A DNA stretch of 64,000 nucleotides from Burkholderiales bacterium. Lineage in GTDB: Bacteria; Pseudomonadota; Gammaproteobacteria; Burkholderiales; Burkholderiaceae_B. The notes beneath the pieces are model-generated. The model made no database searches, had not been told where the DNA came from, and saw nothing but the letters and a program-made list of their open reading frames with translations. The stretch is taken from contig JAJTEM010000012.1 in the NCBI GenBank assembly GCA_021299735.1, forward strand, positions 1 to 64,000, given 5' to 3'. A program made the translations under genes and the position numbers. Numbering within the stretch: position 1 is the stretch's first letter; every line of letters starts with the position of its first letter. This document shows positions 43,815 to 51,826 of this stretch, one piece after another.

Positions 43815-46800
43815 TCACAGAAGCCCCATGATTCGGTCTGTTTCAGCAAGAACTTTCAGAATGCGTTGATAGTGTTTGATGTCATCGAATGAAAGTAATT
43901 TACCCTTGCGATCTTTCAGCCACTTTTGCGCGGGTTGGTAACCACCAATAAAAAGGTCCCAAGCCACGGAGGGAATGGCATCGAAATACTGGGTAGAGTT
44001 GATCCAGATTCGGCCTTCTGCGCAGCTTGTTTGATCTACCACCCCTGGACCTTCACCCTTAAAAGGGTAAGGGGCAGCGCCAACTACTTCGGGTTCGAGC
44101 AAGTGCAAGCGCCGTAACTGGCCTCCAAGGTCAGCAGTTGTCCAGAATTCAGCTGGGCTTGTTGGCCATGGAATGCGTGGGAAGTCGATTTTCAGCAGAT
44201 CAGAGTAGGTGCAGCGGTAACTGGGACGGTGCAGAACGCCGTAGATGTAGTCAAACACTTTGACTTCATCCGGTGTTCCACGCTCAGGATCGTTAGCAAG
44301 AGCTTGTAGCTTGGCGTAAAGTGCTGGATCGAAATTTACTAGGCGACGCTGGTCGAGATCTTTAGGGCTGGGGTAAATGTATAGCGGTGCTGCATACCCT
44401 CGCTCCTTTGAGCGATTGGAAATATAACTGTCATCAACGATTGTGTCGCTAATTGATACATGCGCCCACTGGTTCACGCCACCTTGACGACAGACGCCTA
44501 AAGCAATGTTGGGGTGGTTGGACATATGTTGCATGACCTCATCACGCGGATAACACATAAAGCCGCGCGAATTGCCCGTGTAGTAGGTCCATCGCTTATC
44601 AAATGGTCTGTAGGAAATTGGTTTGATGCGCGTTTCATCAGGATGAAGTGTCACATCTCTTTGTGCCCAGATCACTTGCCAGTCGCGAACGTCCTTGCCC
44701 AATGCGTATTTGTGTCGCGCTATTTCCGGTGGCAAAGCAGCAAAATCCTGCACACGTCTCCACAGGGTTTGCTTATCCATGTCGATAGTGAGTGCATCCC
44801 GAGCGGTGACAATACCCACTGAGTTTACTGGCATAAACTCCTGTATGCCAAACCCAGCCCGGTATGCTGCCTCCAGTCCATATTCCCGCCGCACTAGAGC
44901 ATATTGCGGCGCGGGTGGTGTCAGCGGCCGCCATTGTGCACCGGTCAAGCCTACCTCGAATAGGTCTTTATACTTACCCGCGCGCTCACCCCACAACTCT
45001 GCGTGGAAAACTTGCGCCAGTGGTTTCGGGAAGTTGCCTGTGTGCTTTTTCTTCACACCCACCAAGATTGCTACGCCCTGTTGAATGTCGAAAACATTCT
45101 TATCAGGCTTGCCATCAGGTGCGACTTCTTTTTTCTTACTGTTGCCATGCAGATCCAGCACATACAACTTATCAAATGTGTGCAGTAAGTGCCAGCGCAT
45201 GCCGCGAAAGGTGGGGTTATCAAGATAGCCGTGGTTTGTTATGAAACCCAATACACCCTCACCGTTTTTGGCAATTAAGTGCTCCGCCATGCGGATGAAC
45301 TTTACATAGTCATCGTTGATCCACTTGGGATTGCGTTCTTGTAATTTTTGTTGGCCGCCTGGTTCTTTCTTGTAGGCATCCATCAAATCCATGATCCAGT
45401 CGCCTTTATTGCTGCTTTCCCCGGCGTATGGCGGATTACCCAGCACGCACATGATGGGAGTCTGCCGTTTGATTGTGCCAGCATCACGCGCTTCTCGAGT
45501 AAGCCATTGGGCCATGAACAGGTCCCGCACATCGCGTTCACCCTCTTCAAGGCTATTGGTTAGGTAAACACCCAAGCGCGGCGGAGTATTGCTGGGCTTA
45601 TAGCCAAGTTCGGTAAGGATCATGTCAAGCTTCATGTGGCACATGGCGTAGGACGCCATAAGCAACTCGAAACCGTGAAGACGTGGGATCAGATCACGTT
45701 CTATGTAACTGGACCACATACCTTCTGCCACGTTTTTGACCTTAGGTGCAATGTTCTTGATGACTTCAGCTAAAAACGTGCCAGTGCCAGTGGCAGGGTC
45801 GAGTATCTGGACACGGTGCACATCTTTACGCGTGACAATAGGCTTACCTTTTTTGTCAGCCTGTCCAGTATCCCAGTCGATTGTTATCTTGGAGGTGTCG
45901 GCCAGTCCATCTGACAATCCAAATTCGGTTTGTAAGACTTCATCAATTGCCCTGACGATGAAGTTCACTACAGCCTCGGGTGTGTACCAGACGCCTCGCG
46001 CCTTCCGCTTGGCTGCGTTGTAGGCGGCCAAAAAGGTTTCGTAAAAATGCAGGAAGGGATCGTTCTGACCAGTGAATTTGCCAAAGCCCTGCATCAGCTT
46101 GTGCACGTTGGCAGCCTGAAACACGTCGGCCAAGTCGTCGATGATCCATCGTATGCGCTCGTCTAAGTCGGGGCCAGCAATGTAGCCAAATAGGCTACGC
46201 AGGAAAGGATTGGACTTTGGTAGCAAGTCCAACGCCTCCTGACGACTAAAATTGTCTGTAGAGGTGTCGTGTAAACGAGCCGCAAACATACCGTAGGAAA
46301 TGGTTTCGGCATACAGGTCAGCAAATTCCTCGGTGGTAATGTTATGTATTAGATGCTCGCTGAAGGCAAGGAACTGGCCGGCTAACGGCGTTTGCTTTTC
46401 GACATCGGCTTCTAACGCCTGGCGTAGTACGTCTTTGATGAGCACAGCTTTCCCAGCCATCATCTCTGCAAGTACTCGTGGTGATGTAATTGTTTGTGGG
46501 CGTTGAGCGATAAAGTCTCGAAGCAAGTTCTCCAGGGTCATGAATTGACTGGAGTCGATATGAATAGTGTCTTGGAGCTTCCCTACACTTACTGAAGCGA
46601 TCAACACACCACTGCGGAAAAAATGCCAGTCTAGGCAGTTGGTATAGATGAGGTTTGGAAGTGCTTTGAGGTATCTAGTCTGCTGAGCTAGATTGCTATC
46701 GCTGAGTTTTGATAAATTGATATTGAGATCTTTTGCCTCCAAATGTCCGACGGCGATCGCTCCACGTTGCACAATAAAGTCCGGTGCACCACATGCAACT

Positions 46801-46943
46801 CTTTTAGGCTCATTGATCGCGTTTATTTCGTCAGAAAGTGAATTTAAAAGAACTTCGAGTGCAGGACGATAGGAATGCTCGGTGGCAGCGCCTGTTTTAT
46901 GAATGACTAAAACCTTGCTAACGAAATCTTGGACTAATTGCAT
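43815..46943 (-). CDS. Single-chain restriction-modification enzyme (type ISP-like, no helicase)
   Basis: A 1042-aa enzyme combining nuclease and adenine methyltransferase. The N-terminus has a PD-(D/E)xK-like site (P54-D55 in GAPDFIVQRG, E69-A-K71 in GHLEAKD). A helical connector covers about 150-310, then the N6-adenine methyltransferase: RGVWYTPEAVVNFIV at 316, SAM motif DPATGTGTF at 382-390, and catalytic NPPY at 503-506. The C-terminal 450 residues look like the target-recognition part of type ISP proteins (ISYRPFDKRWTYY, IYGVLHRPSYR). True type ISP enzymes have a helicase between nuclease and methyltransferase; none is here, so it behaves in layout like a type IIG enzyme. Both activities in one chain need no partner gene. 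Confidence 0.88.
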   Translation of the reverse strand: MQLVQDFVSKVLVIHKTGAATEHSYRPALEVLLNSLSDEINAINEPKRVACGAPDFIVQRGAIAVGHLEAKDLNINLSKLSDSNLAQQTRYLKALPNLIYTNCLDWHFFRSGVLIASVSVGKLQDTIHIDSSQFMTLENLLRDFIAQRPQTITSPRVLAEMMAGKAVLIKDVLRQALEADVEKQTPLAGQFLAFSEHLIHNITTEEFADLYAETISYGMFAARLHDTSTDNFSRQEALDLLPKSNPFLRSLFGYIAGPDLDERIRWIIDDLADVFQAANVHKLMQGFGKFTGQNDPFLHFYETFLAAYNAAKRKARGVWYTPEAVVNFIVRAIDEVLQTEFGLSDGLADTSKITIDWDTGQADKKGKPIVTRKDVHRVQILDPATGTGTFLAEVIKNIAPKVKNVAEGMWSSYIERDLIPRLHGFELLMASYAMCHMKLDMILTELGYKPSNTPPRLGVYLTNSLEEGERDVRDLFMAQWLTREARDAGTIKRQTPIMCVLGNPPYAGESSNKGDWIMDLMDAYKKEPGGQQKLQERNPKWINDDYVKFIRMAEHLIAKNGEGVLGFITNHGYLDNPTFRGMRWHLLHTFDKLYVLDLHGNSKKKEVAPDGKPDKNVFDIQQGVAILVGVKKKHTGNFPKPLAQVFHAELWGERAGKYKDLFEVGLTGAQWRPLTPPAPQYALVRREYGLEAAYRAGFGIQEFMPVNSVGIVTARDALTIDMDKQTLWRRVQDFAALPPEIARHKYALGKDVRDWQVIWAQRDVTLHPDETRIKPISYRPFDKRWTYYTGNSRGFMCYPRDEVMQHMSNHPNIALGVCRQGGVNQWAHVSISDTIVDDSYISNRSKERGYAAPLYIYPSPKDLDQRRLVNFDPALYAKLQALANDPERGTPDEVKVFDYIYGVLHRPSYRCTYSDLLKIDFPRIPWPTSPAEFWTTADLGGQLRRLHLLEPEVVGAAPYPFKGEGPGVVDQTSCAEGRIWINSTQYFDAIPSVAWDLFIGGYQPAQKWLKDRKGKLLSFDDIKHYQRILKVLAETDRIMGLL

Positions 46944-47146
46944 ACCTGCGTTTCCCTCATCACTACAGTTTTGACAACAATACTGCCATCATGATCGAAT
47001 TTTAAGTTTTCCATTCTTGGCGAACAAGTACGGTCTATTTTTCATCGACCTCATGCAATCTTGATCGAGTATTAATAACAGTTGGGTTATAAAAAATTTT
47101 TGATGCTCAGATAAATCGATATCATCGTCATTATTCGACCAATCAA

Positions 47147-47153
47147 GTTAGGC
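47147..47153 (+). other. Integron-type core site before the DUF4145 gene
   Basis: GTTAGGC fits the GTTRRRY recombination core, and is followed by ATCACAGGGG and the gene start 17 bp later, the usual start of an integron gene cassette. No matching left arm of an attC is visible upstream, so this could be an insertion at a secondary site. Confidence 0.5.
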
Positions 47154-47169
47154 ATCACAGGGGAATCAA

Positions 47170-47790
47170 GTGAGTAAATATTACCCGCCGACAGATGGAG
47201 AGAGTAAGTTCAACTGTATCCATTGCGGAGTCTTTGCAAAACAGAAGTGGGGCCAACTCTATTACGGCTCACATAGCACCACCAGCTCTCCGATTACCTA
47301 TTGTCGTTGTGAGCACTGTGAATATTTTAGCTACTGGCATCAGGGGTGCATGATCATACCTGCTGAAGCTCCGGTCTGCCCCCCTCATCCCGACATGCCT
47401 GCATCAGTTATTGATGAGTATAATGAGGCTCGCAGCATATTCGCTAGATCGCCAAGAGCTGCGGTCGCGCTTCTCAGGCTTGCTATTCAGAAGCTCATGC
47501 CGGAACTGGGGGAAAAGGGCGATAACATAAACGGTGATATAAAATCATTAGTCGCAAAGGGCCTTCCTGTTCAAGTGCAACAGGCCTTCGACTTCTGTCG
47601 CGTCGTCGGGAATAACGCCGTTCATCCCGGCGAGATAAATCTGAATGACACTCCAGAGATGGGGCAACATCTCTTCTCAATGATTAACTTTATTGTTGAG
47701 GATCAAATTACACGACCTAAGCAGATTGCAGAGCTCTATGCACAGCTACCTGAGTCAGCGAGAGCTGCAGTGGAGAAGCGTGATGCCTAG
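47170..47790 (+). CDS. DUF4145 protein with N-terminal zinc ribbon
   Basis: A 206-aa protein. The N-terminus has a zinc-ribbon pattern (FNCIHCG near 14-20 and YCRCEHCEYFSYW near 44-56). From about residue 80 it matches DUF4145: YNEARSIFARSPRAAVALLRLAIQKL, KGLPVQVQQAFDFCRVVGNNAVHPGEI. DUF4145 domains occur in restriction and other defence proteins and resemble HEPN-like helical bundles, but no catalytic RxxxxH is seen here. GTG start with AGGGGA upstream. The gene is bounded by an integron-type core at 47147 and a degenerate attC at 47785, so it looks like an acquired gene cassette. Confidence 0.82.
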   Translation: MSKYYPPTDGESKFNCIHCGVFAKQKWGQLYYGSHSTTSSPITYCRCEHCEYFSYWHQGCMIIPAEAPVCPPHPDMPASVIDEYNEARSIFARSPRAAVALLRLAIQKLMPELGEKGDNINGDIKSLVAKGLPVQVQQAFDFCRVVGNNAVHPGEINLNDTPEMGQHLFSMINFIVEDQITRPKQIAELYAQLPESARAAVEKRDA

Positions 47791-47841
47791 CCAACCATCC
47801 AAGCCGACACCTACGGAATGGCTTAACTTAAAGCTTTAGGC
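47785..47841 (+). other. Degenerate integron attC site
   Basis: Arranged as attC: R'' GCCTAGC (47785-47791), L'' CAAGCC (47800-47805, followed by GAC), L' GGCTTAAC (47820-47827) and R' TTTAGGC (47835-47841). The outer GCCTA/TAGGC and inner AAGCC/GGCTT pair. The length of 57 bp and the CAAGCCGAC / GGCTTAACT wording fit the chromosomal-integron attC type. R'' and R' each differ from consensus at about one base. It follows the DUF4145 stop directly. Confidence 0.6.
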
Positions 47842-47850
47842 GTCCCAAAT

Positions 47851-48660
47851 ATGTCCCAAGCCAAGGTCACCCTCCTTGAGAACGCCTCGGTGTTCATAAA
47901 TGAGTCGATCCGCAACGCGCGGAGGGCTAAGCGAGAGCCTCAGTACTGGTCCTTTGCAATCCTACATCTGATCCAGGGTCTTGAACTCCTGATGAAGCAC
48001 GTGCTGCAACTTCAACACCCGCTCTTCATTTTTGAGAACATTGACAACCCGAAGAACACAGTCAGCATAACGCTCTGTCTCGAACGTTTAAAGAGTATCG
48101 CGAATATTCACATTGATGAGAAGGAAGTCCGCGTTGTTAAGAGAGCCAGTGCGCAGCGCAACAAAATTATTCACCACGAATACGACCTCAATCAAGATTA
48201 CTACCGTTCGGTTTACGTCGAATTATTCGAGTTCGTTCACTACTTTCACGCCAAACACCTACAAGGCGAGCTTCACGGCCGAATAGATCCGACGCTCTGG
48301 CGCACTGAGGCCGAGTTGCTTGCGCAGTTCTCAAATGAATGGGTGACGTATCGAGGGAAGCGCCTGCCCAGTCGCCTTCCTTTCGACATCGTCATCGCAC
48401 AGCGCTACACAACAGTTCGCAAACCTGAAGAGAATGGTTTCGTGTACTTGCCGCGCGATCGGTATCTTGGTGAGTTGGGCCCAGATTGCCCTGACTGTGG
48501 GGTCAACGAAGGTGAGTACCACACTGCGCTCTGTGACATTGAGCGCTGCCCTAGCTGTGGCGGGCAGTTGCTCATGTGCTTGGCTTCACCAGACGACTGC
48601 AATGTTGAATATTGGATGCCAAAGCGAGGTAAGGGTTTGTCACATTCAGAGACGGGGTAA
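47851..48660 (+). CDS. HEPN-like protein with C-terminal zinc ribbon
   Basis: A 269-aa protein. The first 150 residues are a helical domain of HEPN type: a helix ([21 protein letters not shown]) and the RX4H motif R103-NKII-H108 in [13 protein letters not shown], the form found in HEPN ribonucleases. The C-terminal part has paired CxxC motifs (CPDCG and, after about 20 residues, CPSCGG), a likely zinc ribbon. Together this suggests a nuclease or toxin with a nucleic-acid-binding tail. No minimal-nucleotidyltransferase antitoxin is adjacent, so it is not a plain HEPN-MNT pair. It begins 10 bp after the attC-like site. Function is inferred from the motif only. Confidence 0.72.
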   Translation: MSQAKVTLLENASVFINESIRNARRAKREPQYWSFAILHLIQGLELLMKHVLQLQHPLFIFENIDNPKNTVSITLCLERLKSIANIHIDEKEVRVVKRASAQRNKIIHHEYDLNQDYYRSVYVELFEFVHYFHAKHLQGELHGRIDPTLWRTEAELLAQFSNEWVTYRGKRLPSRLPFDIVIAQRYTTVRKPEENGFVYLPRDRYLGELGPDCPDCGVNEGEYHTALCDIERCPSCGGQLLMCLASPDDCNVEYWMPKRGKGLSHSETG

Positions 48661-48683
48661 TGCTCGTCCATTAACCAAACGTT

Positions 48684-49850
48684 ATGCGAAATGGAGTCGG
48701 ACTTTTGATCAGCCACTTGGAAAAGCGATGTTTGCTGTGTGAAGAAGTGATTTCTGCAAAAACAGACTCTCGTGAACACTTAATCCCCAACTCTATTGGA
48801 GGGAGAAAAAAAGTTTCGGGCTTCCTGTGCGTGGATTGCAACTCAAAATCTGGGGACCGCTGGGAGTCTGCACTTGCGAGCCAAATGAACCCATTGAGTC
48901 TATTTTTTCGCATTAGCAGGGAGCGTGGTGATGCACCTTCTCAGAAGTTCAAAACCACCAGTGGAGGTGAATGGGTACTCAATGTTGATGGATCACTAGA
49001 CTTACCAAGACCTATCTATCAAGAGAAGAAAAATGAAAACGGCTTAGAAATTAACATTTCCGCGAGAAATATGAATGAAGCAAAAAAGATGCTGAAAGGT
49101 GTCGCGAGGAAATACTCTCAACTCGATGCTGATGCACTTCTAAAAAACGCTCAGATGACAACCAGCTATTCTCAGAATCCAGTTATTTTCAATTTTTCCT
49201 TCGGTGGTTCAGATGCGGGACGCTCAATTGTTAAAACAGCGCTCGCGTTGGTCTCAACCACTAGCGCAAGCGTGGGAGACTGTGAGCACGCTACACAATT
49301 TTTAAAGAAACAAGAACATGAGCCATGTTTTGGGTATTACTACGAAAAAGATTTAGTGCTTAATAGGCCCCCAGGAATCCCTATTCATATTGTTCATGTT
49401 AATGGCGACCCAGATAGTAACCTCATTCGTGGATATGTCGAATACTTCGGTGTAATGCGGGTTGTCATGTGTTTGTCGAGCAGCTACACAGGCAGTGTAT
49501 TCTCAGCAACGTATTCGATTGATCCGATCAAGGGTAAGGAGCTGGATCTCAATGTTGACTTAAATTTGAGTTCCACTGAGATACGGGAGGCATATGACGA
49601 TGAAAAGTGGGATGGCGATGCCTTAAAGAAGGCTATGGGTGAGGTTATAGGCCCAGCGCTGGAAATCCAACATATAGAAGAAAGGGAAAGAGTCCTGGAT
49701 GAGGCCGTTCGCTATGCATTTGCCAATTCCGGAGCAGAAGAAGGTGAAAATATAACCAAAGAGCAACACGACCGTCTAATGGGCTTGCTATGGGAAAAAT
49801 TGGAACCATGGGTATTAAACCAGCTCATTGGTCGCCATAGGCGTGATTAG
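48684..49850 (+). CDS. HNH endonuclease domain protein
   Basis: A 388-aa protein whose first 65 residues form an HNH nuclease with structural zinc: CLLC at 16-19, REHLIPNSIGG at 30-40 with H32, and CVDCNSKSGDRW at 49-60. Residues 65-388 show no family I recognise; they are mixed alpha/beta and include VHVNGDPDSNLIRGYVEYFGVMRVV near 230. The gene starts at an ATG inside GTTATGC, which resembles a weak cassette core, 23 bp after the HEPN-like gene. This N-terminal HNH type occurs in stand-alone defence and mobile-element proteins. It is likely part of the plus-strand defence group. Confidence 0.8.
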   Translation: MRNGVGLLISHLEKRCLLCEEVISAKTDSREHLIPNSIGGRKKVSGFLCVDCNSKSGDRWESALASQMNPLSLFFRISRERGDAPSQKFKTTSGGEWVLNVDGSLDLPRPIYQEKKNENGLEINISARNMNEAKKMLKGVARKYSQLDADALLKNAQMTTSYSQNPVIFNFSFGGSDAGRSIVKTALALVSTTSASVGDCEHATQFLKKQEHEPCFGYYYEKDLVLNRPPGIPIHIVHVNGDPDSNLIRGYVEYFGVMRVVMCLSSSYTGSVFSATYSIDPIKGKELDLNVDLNLSSTEIREAYDDEKWDGDALKKAMGEVIGPALEIQHIEERERVLDEAVRYAFANSGAEEGENITKEQHDRLMGLLWEKLEPWVLNQLIGRHRRD

Positions 49851-49970
49851 GCTGACAAGTCACTGGACAAAGATAACTTACTCGCTCTGCTCGTGATTAA
49901 CCGGTGAGCAAGGCACTCGCCGTTATTTTTTCTTTATCATCAAAATACTTACGTCAAGCAGGGAAGCCCA

Positions 49971-51650
49971 ATGTCGCAAATGCAAGAAATTCGAATTCAG
50001 CTCGAGGGCGTGAGCACGGTACTGAAGACGCGTCGCTTCAAAGTACCGGCTTACCAACGATCCTACGCTTGGGAGCGAGAGCACGTTGAGTCTCTGCTGA
50101 CTGACATTAATGACGCAATACGAAACAAAGAGAACGAGTACTTCCTTGGGTCAGTGGTCGTAACAGGACCAATTAATCAGCGATATGAGGTTGTCGATGG
50201 ACAACAACGTCTAACTACTGTCAGCTTATTGATCGCAGCCATCAAAGACATTTTCTTGCGTGACGGCGATACTGATGTAGTTGCCTCAGTTCGTAGCGAA
50301 TTCCTTGCGAGCACCGATAGAAAAACCAAAGAGAAAGAGTCAAAGTTAGTTTTGAATGAAATCGACAACGAGCTCTATCAGGAGCTAATCGACAGCATCC
50401 CGAACGTTGAGGCAGATCGATTCACACGCCAATCACACAAGCGATTACTTGAGGCAGCGCGAACCGTCTTCAACTACATCGAAGAGCTCTGCGCAAAGTC
50501 GAGGGACGCAGAGGAGGATCTTCATGCTTGGCTCGACTACCTAGAGACGAATCTCAAGGTTATCGTTGTAACAGCTCCGGACGATAGCAACGCGTTCGTC
50601 ATTTTTGAGACTCTTAATGATCGGGGGCTTGAATTAGCAATCTCGGACCTGTTGAAAAACTACCTGTTTCACAAGTCTAGTGACAAACTTGAAGAAACAA
50701 AGAACCGATGGCTTTCAATGGTGGCAGTGCTAGAAAGCGCTTCTGATGATCCACTTGTAGTTACTTATCTACGCCACTTTGCCATGTCCAGATACGGACT
50801 AGTTCGAGAGAAAGAACTATTTGGGGTTATCAAACGCAAGGTTACGAGCAAGAAAGCCGCACTGCAGTTTTCATCAGATCTGCGGGATACTGCGAAGACT
50901 TACTCCGCCCTCATCAATACCGATCATGAGTATTGGAGTAAGTACGATGCCAAAGTTCGAGATTGCGCAGCCGCGCTTAATCTCCTTGGGATGACGCAAA
51001 TTAGACCACTATTGCTCGCGATTCTTGAGCGATTCGATGCGGGTCAAGTCCGGAAGGCATTCGAAAAACTGGAATCCGTTGCTGTTCGATTTCAGATTGT
51101 CGGGGGTGTCGGAGGGGGTACTCTAGAACGGATTTACAGCGAAACAGCCAAATCGGTATCGGAGGGAAAGCTAACTACTGCATCGGACATAATCAAAGCT
51201 TTTACAACCCTCCCCGTCGACTCTGCGTTTGAACAGGCATTCGCAGTAGCGACAATATCCAAGCAAAACTTGGCGCGCTATTATCTTCGTTGCTTGGAGG
51301 TAGGAATTGCCTCCACAGACGAGTGTGAGAAGGTACCAAACAAAGATACGATGCGGGTGAATCTTGAGCATGTTTTGCCGCTTACGCTTGGCGCAGATTG
51401 GCAAGATACCTGGGTAGCTGATGATGCGCGTGCCTATCAGCGAAGGCTGGGTAATTTAGCTCTAATGTCAGCGAGGATCAATAGTACCGTTGGAAATGAA
51501 GGCTTTTCAGCCAAGAAGGTGCAGTACAAGAAGTCATCCTTTCACTTCACAAAAATGTTGAGCGATTTCTTTACTTGGGATAAGACGTCGATTGAGGAAC
51601 GCCAAAAACAAATGGCTAAGATTGCAGTCAAGGTATGGGCCGTTAAGTGA
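49971..51650 (+). CDS. DUF262-DUF1524 protein (GmrSD-like nuclease)
   Basis: A 559-aa protein with an N-terminal DUF262 domain (FKVPAYQRSYAWEREHVESLL, FLGSVVV, YEVVDGQQRLTT with DGQQR at 76-80) and a C-terminal DUF1524 HNH-type domain around 460-530 (VNLEHVLPLTLG, RRLGNLALMSARINSTVGN). DUF262 resembles ParB/Srx folds and hydrolyses NTPs in GmrSD, SspE and BrxU; the pairing gives modification-dependent or phage-triggered DNA cleavage. Both signature sites look intact. AGGGA lies 7 nt before the ATG. The gene has its own terminator after it and lies 120 bp after the HNH gene, so it may have its own promoter. Confidence 0.88.
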   Translation: MSQMQEIRIQLEGVSTVLKTRRFKVPAYQRSYAWEREHVESLLTDINDAIRNKENEYFLGSVVVTGPINQRYEVVDGQQRLTTVSLLIAAIKDIFLRDGDTDVVASVRSEFLASTDRKTKEKESKLVLNEIDNELYQELIDSIPNVEADRFTRQSHKRLLEAARTVFNYIEELCAKSRDAEEDLHAWLDYLETNLKVIVVTAPDDSNAFVIFETLNDRGLELAISDLLKNYLFHKSSDKLEETKNRWLSMVAVLESASDDPLVVTYLRHFAMSRYGLVREKELFGVIKRKVTSKKAALQFSSDLRDTAKTYSALINTDHEYWSKYDAKVRDCAAALNLLGMTQIRPLLLAILERFDAGQVRKAFEKLESVAVRFQIVGGVGGGTLERIYSETAKSVSEGKLTTASDIIKAFTTLPVDSAFEQAFAVATISKQNLARYYLRCLEVGIASTDECEKVPNKDTMRVNLEHVLPLTLGADWQDTWVADDARAYQRRLGNLALMSARINSTVGNEGFSAKKVQYKKSSFHFTKMLSDFFTWDKTSIEERQKQMAKIAVKVWAVK

Positions 51651-51678
51651 CGCGTAGCATGAACGCACTACGGCTTGG

Positions 51679-51701
51679 CCTGAGCGATTACTCAGGTTTT
51701 T
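51679..51701 (+). terminator. Terminator after the DUF262-DUF1524 gene
   Basis: CCTGAG-CGATTA-CTCAGG followed by a run of T, 29 bp after the stop. Confidence 0.75.
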
Positions 51702-51826
51702 AAGTTTATGTACCTGGTCAGCAAATTTTATTAGATTTTGAGTAACGCTGTGTGAGCCTGAGGTACTTTGCAATGTTCGTTAAACTAACTAGCGTTCTTG
51801 AAATTTATGGTGGCCAGAATGTCAGT

